Under the pieces are notes generated by a model. That model saw nothing but the letters and a program-made list of their open reading frames with translations. It had not been told where the DNA came from and did not search any database. Positions 17,521 to 23,328 of a stretch of DNA of 23,328 nt are shown here, piece by piece (position 1 is the stretch's first letter; every line of letters starts with the position of its first letter). A program made the translations under genes and the position numbers. This DNA comes from Bacteroidales bacterium UBA1077 (GTDB taxonomy: Bacteria > Bacteroidota > Bacteroidia > Bacteroidales > UBA932). The stretch lies in NCBI GenBank assembly GCA_002314195.1, contig DCCQ01000119.1:1-23328 (forward strand). Direction: 5' to 3'.

Positions 17521-17563
17521 AAAGGGTCGCACGGGATTGTTCCTCTGCGGCCCTTTAATTTTA
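17521..17563 (+). terminator. Intrinsic terminator of galK
   Basis: An 11-bp stem AAAGGGTCGCA (17521-17531) / TGCGGCCCTTT (17546-17556) with one G-U pair closes a 14-nt loop and runs into TTTAATTTT. It lies 20 nt after the galK stop codon. Confidence 0.85.
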
Positions 17564-17620
17564 AGGCTATATACTTGATAACTTGTGTTTTTCAGATTCT
17601 CTACCAACCATATTTATTCC

Positions 17621-17662
17621 TTATTTAGCCAAAAATGAAATATATTGGTTTTGGCTAAATAA
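17621..17662 (-). terminator. 14-bp perfect inverted repeat, probable terminator of the CpXC operon
   Basis: TTATTTAGCCAAAA (17621-17634) and its exact complement (17649-17662) flank a 14-nt A/T-rich loop. It begins 10 nt past the stop of the leftward CpXC gene and lies between convergent units. There is no long T-run on either side, but the arms themselves end in A/T, so it may terminate in both directions. A DNA-binding palindrome cannot be excluded. Confidence 0.6.
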
Positions 17663-17671
17663 AGCGATGTG

Positions 17672-18322
17672 TTATCTGAAGAATCGGGCGAGCCAGGTGG
17701 GGTCGATGCGGGAAAAACCGGGGGAGGGCTTGACGGAGGGGTTGCGGCGGATGATGCCGGCGCAGTCTTCGTAGACATTGAAGCCGATGCGGAGGCCGTG
17801 CATCTGGCCGTTTTTGGGGTAGGAGAACTCGAGGTCGTTGTCAGGACCGTCCATGTGATAGAACTTGAACGGGGTGCTGAGCAGGTCCTTGGCGCCGCCT
17901 TTCTCCATCATCTCCATCTTGGTGATGTACTTGCACATCTCGATCACGCAGTCATCCAGACCGGCGTCGAAGATGTTGACTTTCTCGATCAGCGATCCTA
18001 TGTCGCTCACCCTGCGGAGCGTGTAGCCAGGAAGCGTCTGTGAAATCTTTTCGAACTGAGCCTCAAGTGCCTTTTCCTGCGCTTCCTGAAGGATTCCGTC
18101 GGGCATAAGCCAGATCATAAGCCGCTCGGTAGGGTCGTGGTAAAGTGTCTGACCCTGAACAAGATTCGCCTTGCCGCAATGCGGGCATTCCCACACGAAC
18201 AGCGAGCCGTCCTTGACTTTCGCCTTGAGTTCCGGATTCTCTCCGACATTTATGCGGTTCAAGACTTCGATTCCGTGCTTTTCTCCGCAGGCCGGACAAA
18301 CGGCCGTTACCTTCTCTGACAT
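17672..18322 (-). CDS. CpXC-domain zinc-ribbon protein of unknown function
   Basis: This 216-aa protein looks cytoplasmic, with no signal peptide or membrane helix. Its N-terminal half matches the CpXC pattern: VCPACG (C9, C12) and ECPHCG (C46, C49) form a likely four-cysteine zinc site. A helical middle (EAQEKALEAQFEKISQTL) is followed by a C-terminal part rich in aromatic residues (about 150-216). No catalytic motif is recognised. It is the last gene of a three-gene leftward operon, 12 nt after the small membrane protein and downstream of the YeiH transporter. That suggests a shared but undefined function. The domain name is from memory of the motif, not a search. Confidence 0.78.
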   Translation of the reverse strand: MSEKVTAVCPACGEKHGIEVLNRINVGENPELKAKVKDGSLFVWECPHCGKANLVQGQTLYHDPTERLMIWLMPDGILQEAQEKALEAQFEKISQTLPGYTLRRVSDIGSLIEKVNIFDAGLDDCVIEMCKYITKMEMMEKGGAKDLLSTPFKFYHMDGPDNDLEFSYPKNGQMHGLRIGFNVYEDCAGIIRRNPSVKPSPGFSRIDPTWLARFFR

Positions 18323-18334
18323 ATTCGTAATAGA

Positions 18335-18610
18335 TTATTTATCAAGCCATTTCCAGACCTTGTACATCAGCGCTCCCCATGCGAGGAAGAGGATCACATA
18401 GACCCAGAACGGCAGTTTGGCTGCATAATGCGTGCCTTGTGTGTACTTGTCGAACTCCGGGATGTCGGCGTAGTAATATGCCCCCGCCCCGAAGTCGAGC
18501 GAGTCTTGAAGGCCGAGGCCGTGCGCCATTATGTAAAGGGCGGCCATAACGGTCGCCCCTATGACTGTCAGGGTAAGAACCTTGACGATTCTTTTGCCTG
18601 AGATATTCAT
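18335..18610 (-). CDS. Small two-helix membrane protein coupled to YeiH transporter
   Basis: This 91-aa protein belongs to no family I recognise. Two hydrophobic segments (about 8-30 and 67-87) flank an extramembrane loop rich in Asp, Gly and Tyr (LDFGAGAYYYADIPEFDKY). Positive residues at the N-terminus (GKRIVK) and near the C-terminus (KVWKWLDK) suggest both ends are cytoplasmic. Its ATG shares an A with the TAA of the transporter gene (18608-18612), a coupling that usually means related stoichiometry. It could be an accessory subunit of the transporter. A competing frame over the same bases encodes an Arg-rich product lacking these helices and is rejected. Confidence 0.75.
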   Translation of the reverse strand: MNISGKRIVKVLTLTVIGATVMAALYIMAHGLGLQDSLDFGAGAYYYADIPEFDKYTQGTHYAAKLPFWVYVILFLAWGALMYKVWKWLDK

Positions 18611-19962
18611 TAGTCAAGAACTGGAATCGGGAAGAACTTGCCTGAAAGGAGGAACCAAACAGCGAAGAACGTCAGCGCGATGTTGAAAAGCTGGCCGATG
18701 ATGTAGAGCCAGAGCACCTTGCCTCCCTGCATCTGCTTGATGATCTCCTTGAAGTTCGTGTCCAGTCCGATGCTGGTGAAAGCCAGTACGAAAGCCCAGT
18801 TCTTGTACTGGTCGAGAACCTTGTTGATGGCTCCGACCTGATCGGCTCCGCAGAGAGGTTGGATCAGGAATGAGGCCACCATCGAGGCGATGAAGAAACC
18901 GAGGATGAATTTCGGGAACCTGTACCAGATCTCGCCCGCACCCACTTTAGCCCCTGTGTTGTCTACCCTTGTGGCGAAGAAGACGGCCACGAAGAATGCG
19001 ATGAATCCGATTAGGATGTTCTGGATGGACTTCACAAGCACAGCAGCCTGCTGAGCTTCAGGACCGAGAGCTGTTCCTGCCACAACGACAGCACCGGTTG
19101 AGTCAACAGTACCTCCGATGAGCGAACCGCCCATAATCTGAGACATTCCGCAAGCCTTGATGATCACAGGCTCAAGCACCATCATGATGATAGTGAATAT
19201 GATGGATATAGACACCGTGATGGAGAGGTCGTTCTTTTTGGCGTTTGATGCCGCTGCTGTGGCGATCGCCGCGCTGGTCCCGCAGACACTGGTCGCCGTT
19301 GCCATCGTGATGACAAGCGGTTTGTTACCAATTTTCAAGACTCTGGTTCCGAACCACCACATAAACAGAATCACAATCGGGGTCACAATCCATGCTATTC
19401 CAAGGCCGTAGAGACCGAATTTGGCGATGTTGGAGAACAGCACGGAGAATCCCATGATCACAAGACCGGTCTTGATGTAGAACTCTGTCTTGATCGCCGG
19501 CTTGAGCCAGTTCGGAACACCTACCGTGTTGGAGATAAGAAGACCGACCAGAAGTGCCCAGAAAGCCCATTCGAGGTAGCGGTTGAGGGTATATTCAGCG
19601 CTGATGAGACGAACCACCAGAGCGATGACGAACAGTCCGATGATGGCGGGAATATATTTCTTTACGCTTTCGCCTTGGAGTTTGACTCCAATCGTGAACA
19701 ATGCTCCGAGTGTGATGAACGTCACGAGGAACTTGCGCCAGAATGCCCATGCTCCAAGCTGCTCACCCAAAGGAACAACCTTGGCCGCCGCAGCTCCCGA
19801 GAGATTCTCGCCGAGAGTCCAAGTGGCGAATTTAACCGCTGAAAAATCAAATGCTTTCGTCAGGACAGCGATGCAGGCGATGACGATCACGATGCCGCCT
19901 ATCCAGATTGCCTGCCAGTCCTCCTTTCCCCAAAACGCGGGAACAGTCTTGCCTTTCTCCAT
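18610..19962 (-). CDS. YeiH-family putative sulfate/anion exporter
   Basis: This 450-aa polytopic inner-membrane protein has about ten or more hydrophobic segments. It fits the YeiH / UPF0324 family (often called putative sulfate exporter): VCGTSAAIATAAA around the middle and GGSLIGGTVDSTGAVVVAG further on are the conserved family stretches, and ASIGL-like text (TSIGLDTNFKEI) lies near the C-terminus. It is longer than E. coli YeiH, with an N-terminal extension of about 100 residues that contains extra membrane helices. The true substrate is not established from sequence. It heads a leftward operon with a strong promoter (19998-20029). The next gene overlaps its stop codon. Confidence 0.9.
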   Translation of the reverse strand: MEKGKTVPAFWGKEDWQAIWIGGIVIVIACIAVLTKAFDFSAVKFATWTLGENLSGAAAAKVVPLGEQLGAWAFWRKFLVTFITLGALFTIGVKLQGESVKKYIPAIIGLFVIALVVRLISAEYTLNRYLEWAFWALLVGLLISNTVGVPNWLKPAIKTEFYIKTGLVIMGFSVLFSNIAKFGLYGLGIAWIVTPIVILFMWWFGTRVLKIGNKPLVITMATATSVCGTSAAIATAAASNAKKNDLSITVSISIIFTIIMMVLEPVIIKACGMSQIMGGSLIGGTVDSTGAVVVAGTALGPEAQQAAVLVKSIQNILIGFIAFFVAVFFATRVDNTGAKVGAGEIWYRFPKFILGFFIASMVASFLIQPLCGADQVGAINKVLDQYKNWAFVLAFTSIGLDTNFKEIIKQMQGGKVLWLYIIGQLFNIALTFFAVWFLLSGKFFPIPVLD

Positions 19963-19997
19963 CTGTAGAAAAATTAGTATAATGTTTTACTATTTTG

Positions 19998-20029
19998 CAA
20001 AGATAAAACAACTGACGCATTCTCGCAAA
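19998..20029 (-). promoter_or_regulatory. Consensus Bacteroidetes promoter for the YeiH operon
   Basis: On the minus strand TTTG (20029-20026), a 20-nt spacer and TATCTTTG (20005-19998) match the sigma-ABfr consensus TTTG-N(19-21)-TAnnTTTG at every fixed position. Transcription would begin near 19991, about 30 nt before the ATG. It is the best promoter in the window. Confidence 0.82.
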
Positions 20030-20050
20030 ACTTTTTCAAGATGTGACTTA

Positions 20051-20121
20051 GAAGCTGTTTTAATTTATTTGAAATGTTCTTTGAGGTGAAAAACTTCAAA
20101 CAAACAAATCAAAACAGCTTC
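20051..20121. mobile_element. 71-bp MITE-like palindromic element
   Basis: Terminal inverted repeats of 21 bp start GAAGCTGTTTT (left arm 20051-20071, right arm 20101-20121) and agree at 19 positions. The element is flanked on both sides by TTA (20048-20050 and 20122-20124) in direct orientation, as a 3-bp target duplication would be; a simple palindrome would show TTA and TAA. The right TTA is the stop codon of the 1040-aa gene read on the other strand. In the minus-strand transcript both arm mismatches become G-U pairs, giving a full 21-bp hairpin at the 3' end of that mRNA. It encodes no protein. It could also be a plain structured terminator. Confidence 0.5.
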
Positions 20122-23100
20122 TTAAAGGCTGATGCTGAAAATCCAGCCGATGTAGTTCTTGTTGAGGTCGCTGATCGGGAAGCGGTCGATGTAGTGCCAG
20201 AAGTTGCGGGCGTAGCGGATGCCGATATGAGTGTCGTAAGGGAGCCAGAAGAAGTTGCCGAGATTGACGGTGAGGTCGGCCCCGACGCTGAACAGGTTCT
20301 CTCCTGAGACGGCTCCCGGATTGTAATGCAGATCGTGATCCCAACAGAAAGTCTGGTAGGACCAGTCGAAGAACGGAGTCAGTTCGAAATTCTTGATGTA
20401 GGCCACCGGGCTGAGGAACGACCAGTCAACATCCGCGAAAGGAATCGCATAGTCGGCGGTGACCCTCCATCTGGATTCAGAGCAAGAATTGATGATGTTT
20501 TTGAGGTTGGTGCCTACGAACCCTCTCGGAATGGCGGTCAAGGCTCCTTCCATAATGGCCCCTTCTTCGCAAGGCCCGTACCACACCTCCATCGATGCGG
20601 TGAGCCTAAGCCCTTGCCGGGCGGTGAATCCCGGAAGATAACCGTAGGTGTAGAGATAGGCTGTCGGATTGTAGGCTTTCATATGGCCGGGTCTGAAGTG
20701 AAAACCTATTTCTGCCCCGAATCCAAGCGAAGGAAAGACTTGTGACGGGGCTTTCTGCCTCATTACATAGCCTCTTAGTGAAGCATCAAGGGTCTGAAGT
20801 GGCGAGATGTGGCTTTCTCCCATTGTACTATAGGTTTCAGTTACATCCTTGCCATCCTTTTTCACAATGTGCTGGAACAGAATCTGGTCATTGTATCTGT
20901 CGTTGGTGAACTTGTATTTGACCTGAGGAATCATTCCGCGGCTGATTCCGCCCGATGAGAAGTTGAACGGAATGTAGACTTTAAGGCCTCCTTCAAAATA
21001 AGGTCTGCCGGTCAGAGTTCCTTTGTTGTAAAGCCTGTACATATTTCCCTTCGAGAACTGGATTTTCTGTATGTCAAGGCTTGCCCTGTCGTTGAAGTCA
21101 GCGGAAAACTCAAACACAGGGTAAAGTCCTGTGAATATGTACTTGAAGTGCCCGGAATGTCTCCAACCGCCTTTCTTGTACGGATCCTCGTGCGCTCCGT
21201 AGCCTACCATCCCGTAGCCTGTGCTGAGCAGGTTCTGGAACAAGGCCGTGGCTCCAAGCGAGGCGGTTTTGTAGTAGTCATCGCCGCTGACGGACTCGAC
21301 ATTGTCATAGTTGAAGTAGACAGGAGCCCAGGAATGAATATGCGGGAGTCTGATCTTTGAATATCTTTCCGTCCGCGAGAATTTTACCTCCGCCGCAATG
21401 GTAGCCGTGTCGCCAAGAGCGGTTTCCTGCGCTGTAAGCGCATCTGCTACCGGATATTTATGAATATCCTCATAGCGGACTACCGTGACTGGTAAGTCGC
21501 TTGCGGCCGTTGCGTACATCATGCGTCCCTGTTTGTAGTCCTGAGGCCTGTCCGACGCGGCCAATGCGCTGTAGTACAGCGTGTCAGCCTTGAACACCGG
21601 CGAACTTATCCCGTAGCGTGTCGATGTCAGCTGCCGCAGCGTCAGGCTCTCAACGTCTAATGAATATAATTCCGTCACTCCCGTCCGGTCGCATAGGAAG
21701 GATAGCTGCGCGTTTTCGGTGCGAAGATGCGAAAGTGTGACCGGTTGAGGGCCAAGTAGTTGCCTAAGTGCAGCCTTTCCGTCAGCCTCCTGTCCGACTA
21801 CCTCATAGACTCCCATTCCGTTCTCAGACAGTCCAGCCGCGAACAGCCTGTTCCCGATCCAGGCCGATTCCGTGAACTGAAGCGAGTCCGGAGCGGAGTA
21901 CGATTCTTTGACAGATCCATCGGTGGCATCAAGCAGGACAATCCACGATCCCCCTGCGTAAGGATATTCAGTGGCGGCGATGACCTTTCCGTCAGGTGCC
22001 GGAGCCGGATTGAAGTACCGTCCGTTTTTTGTAAGATTATGGACTTTCCCTGGCTTCGACATATTCACATACCGGATCCGCGAGCTTCCTCCGAGAGTCC
22101 ACCTGCGTCCCGCCACGGACTCGCTCCAGAATATTTTTTGACCCTCAGAGTCAAGGAACAAGTCGCTGGTGTATGATGCGAAAGACCTGATTCTCTTTTC
22201 TTTACCGGTAGGATCCAGTCTTATCAAGCTGTTCGGTGTCGCCAAGCCTGATTTCAGGGAATATATTCTTGAATCTCCACCAAGGACAGATCCATTATAT
22301 TCAGTGTGCCTCCGAGGTGTCCGAGAGATTTGCCTTGATGGCATAAACGGCTCTCTGACAGCGGCTTCAATATTCCAGAGTTGCTGGAAATTATCCTCTA
22401 TGGTTCGGAATGAGTCCTTGAATCTTTTTCCGCTGGCGTCTTTGACAGTTTTCTGGAGATTGAAGAGCCAGCCTTTGCGTACAACCCTGTCGAAATATTC
22501 TTGAGTGAAGAGAGAATCATCGAAGAATACCCTTGTTCCCGCTATGAGCATATATCCAACCCTATAGTAGTCAGGGGTATAGCGTTTATTGGATCCGTAG
22601 AACCATCTGTAATAGTCCCTCCAGTCCCCGCAGTCGAACGCCGGCCTCATATATTCAAGGAAGTCGGCCTGTCGTCCGCGTCCGCTCCGGCTGAGCGCCG
22701 TCTCCGCCACAACCGCGTCACCTTCGAGGAAAGCCGGCCCCGGGTATATTCCCGCGAAGGCTCCGGCCGCCATTTCTCCGAAGATCCAATGCAGCACCTT
22801 GTTGCCCCGGTCCGCTCCGAACTGCATCTGAGCCGCGTGCCGTCCCTCGTGGATCGCCAGATTCCGCACCCAAGGCGTCGCCGTCGGGGAGTAAGGGTCG
22901 TTTACAGTGAATATGTCCATTCTCTTAGGCGCCCACGTGACCGAAGCGTTCGGCACCACATAGCGGCTGTGCAGCACGACAGGCATCTTACCTTGGTAGC
23001 TTTGCCCGATGAGGTAGCCGGAAGACCTTGCGTTGCGGATTCTCGCCTGCTCCAGTTCCGTACCGTAAACCCTTGCCAATGAGTCCTCTCCCTTAGGAAA

Positions 23101-23244
23101 AATCAATTTGAAGTTCTCAGTCTCCATCTGCATCCACCGCAGCCCCGCCGGATCGTTTCCCGTTAGCGAGAACTGTGCGTTGGCCTTTACACTGGTCAAT
23201 GCGAGAACACACACAATGAGTATCCTGATTCCGTTCTTTGTCAT
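20122..23244 (-). CDS. Outer-membrane gluzincin-like peptidase with propeller and beta-barrel
   Basis: This is a 1040-aa exported protein with three parts. A signal peptide (about 1-23, ending KANA before Q24) comes first. A peptidase-MA-like domain (about 30-300) carries HEGRH (H132, E133, H136), an HExxH zinc motif, and FLEGDAVVAE (E174, 38 residues later), the spacing and context of the third zinc ligand in gluzincins. A TolB/WD40-like propeller (about 310-620) shows blades such as FNPAPAPDGKVIAATE and SFLCDRTGVTELYSLD. A C-terminal part (about 655-1040) of alternating aromatic strands ends in GWIFSISL, as outer-membrane barrels do. It is probably a self-anchored surface or periplasm-facing protease. 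The substrate is unknown. MITE-like arms lie at its stop and upstream of its start. Confidence 0.82.
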   Translation of the reverse strand: MTKNGIRILIVCVLALTSVKANAQFSLTGNDPAGLRWMQMETENFKLIFPKGEDSLARVYGTELEQARIRNARSSGYLIGQSYQGKMPVVLHSRYVVPNASVTWAPKRMDIFTVNDPYSPTATPWVRNLAIHEGRHAAQMQFGADRGNKVLHWIFGEMAAGAFAGIYPGPAFLEGDAVVAETALSRSGRGRQADFLEYMRPAFDCGDWRDYYRWFYGSNKRYTPDYYRVGYMLIAGTRVFFDDSLFTQEYFDRVVRKGWLFNLQKTVKDASGKRFKDSFRTIEDNFQQLWNIEAAVREPFMPSRQISRTPRRHTEYNGSVLGGDSRIYSLKSGLATPNSLIRLDPTGKEKRIRSFASYTSDLFLDSEGQKIFWSESVAGRRWTLGGSSRIRYVNMSKPGKVHNLTKNGRYFNPAPAPDGKVIAATEYPYAGGSWIVLLDATDGSVKESYSAPDSLQFTESAWIGNRLFAAGLSENGMGVYEVVGQEADGKAALRQLLGPQPVTLSHLRTENAQLSFLCDRTGVTELYSLDVESLTLRQLTSTRYGISSPVFKADTLYYSALAASDRPQDYKQGRMMYATAASDLPVTVVRYEDIHKYPVADALTAQETALGDTATIAAEVKFSRTERYSKIRLPHIHSWAPVYFNYDNVESVSGDDYYKTASLGATALFQNLLSTGYGMVGYGAHEDPYKKGGWRHSGHFKYIFTGLYPVFEFSADFNDRASLDIQKIQFSKGNMYRLYNKGTLTGRPYFEGGLKVYIPFNFSSGGISRGMIPQVKYKFTNDRYNDQILFQHIVKKDGKDVTETYSTMGESHISPLQTLDASLRGYVMRQKAPSQVFPSLGFGAEIGFHFRPGHMKAYNPTAYLYTYGYLPGFTARQGLRLTASMEVWYGPCEEGAIMEGALTAIPRGFVGTNLKNIINSCSESRWRVTADYAIPFADVDWSFLSPVAYIKNFELTPFFDWSYQTFCWDHDLHYNPGAVSGENLFSVGADLTVNLGNFFWLPYDTHIGIRYARNFWHYIDRFPISDLNKNYIGWIFSISL

Positions 23245-23270
23245 AAGATAAACTTAAATAAGTATATCTG

Positions 23271-23278
23271 CGAATATA
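23271..23278 (-). promoter_or_regulatory. Possible -7 element for the 1040-aa gene
   Basis: On the minus strand TATATTCG matches TAnnTTTG at all but one position, 26 nt upstream of the ATG. The nearest TTTG is at a 25-nt spacer, longer than usual, and lies just outside the repeat arm at 23308-23328. Confidence 0.3.
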
Positions 23279-23307
23279 GTGATTTGCTGTAAATAATTCC
23301 AATCAAA

Positions 23308-23328
23308 TAAGAAGCTGTTTTGATTTGT
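23308..23328. repeat. Partial second copy of the MITE-like arm
   Basis: These 21 bases are the exact reverse complement of 20104-20124: a TAA followed by the arm beginning GAAGCTGTTTTGATTTG. The window ends inside the element, so its other arm and its length cannot be seen. Together with the copy at 20051-20121 it brackets the 1040-aa gene. Confidence 0.6.

Noticed and set aside
18342..18617. 91-codon alternative frame over the small membrane protein
   Set aside because: Arg/His/Gly-rich with no membrane segments. The other frame has two clear helices and the stop-start overlap with the transporter gene.
22501..23082. 193-codon plus-strand frame over the N-terminal part of the 1040-aa gene
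   Set aside because: Antisense to a GC-rich, clearly coding segment that carries the HExxH motif. The Arg/Pro/Val-rich product is typical of a shadow frame.

Overview
The window comes from a member of the Bacteroidota, most likely the order Bacteroidales. The evidence is the fused-style FrdA/FrdB pair with the Bacteroides-type N-terminus, promoters of the TTTG-N(19-21)-TAnnTTTG class (best cases at 4046-4077, 7526-7558 and 19998-20029), almost no Shine-Dalgarno sequences, and the coaX / outer-membrane protein / TPR / lptC / ppiD envelope cluster. I cannot assign a genus. No rRNA, tRNA, CRISPR array, phage or complete insertion sequence is visible.

Left part (1-4334): a leftward block ruvB - frdA - frdB ends in a clear intrinsic terminator (57-92). 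FrdAB are the soluble flavin and iron-sulfur subunits of fumarate reductase/succinate dehydrogenase. The membrane cytochrome b subunit (frdC/sdhC) that usually precedes frdA is absent from this side. Between ruvB and mfd, which diverge, lies a 310-bp gap whose core is about 79% A+T and carries four DnaA-box-like 9-mers. It is a candidate replication origin.

Middle (4335-13810): mfd (transcription-repair coupling) is followed by a rightward operon with its own promoter: coaX (coenzyme A synthesis), a FadL/OmpP1-like outer-membrane protein, a secreted TPR protein and the LPS-export lipoprotein LptC. The periplasmic foldase PpiD follows, with its own -7 element and a strong terminator. The operon links envelope building to a housekeeping kinase.

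Right part (13811-23328): ychF (leftward) stands alone. A secreted endonuclease/exonuclease/phosphatase-family protein and galK run rightward to a terminator. A compact leftward operon then encodes a YeiH-type transporter, a small two-helix membrane protein translationally coupled to it, and a CpXC zinc-ribbon protein. The window ends with a leftward 1040-residue exported protein that combines a gluzincin-type HExxH peptidase domain, a TolB/WD40-like propeller and a C-terminal outer-membrane beta-barrel. A 71-bp MITE-like palindrome, flanked by a TTA duplication, sits exactly at its stop codon, and one arm of a second copy lies upstream of its start at the window edge. The least explained parts are this trimodular surface protease with its flanking elements, the YeiH three-gene unit, and the origin-like gap.
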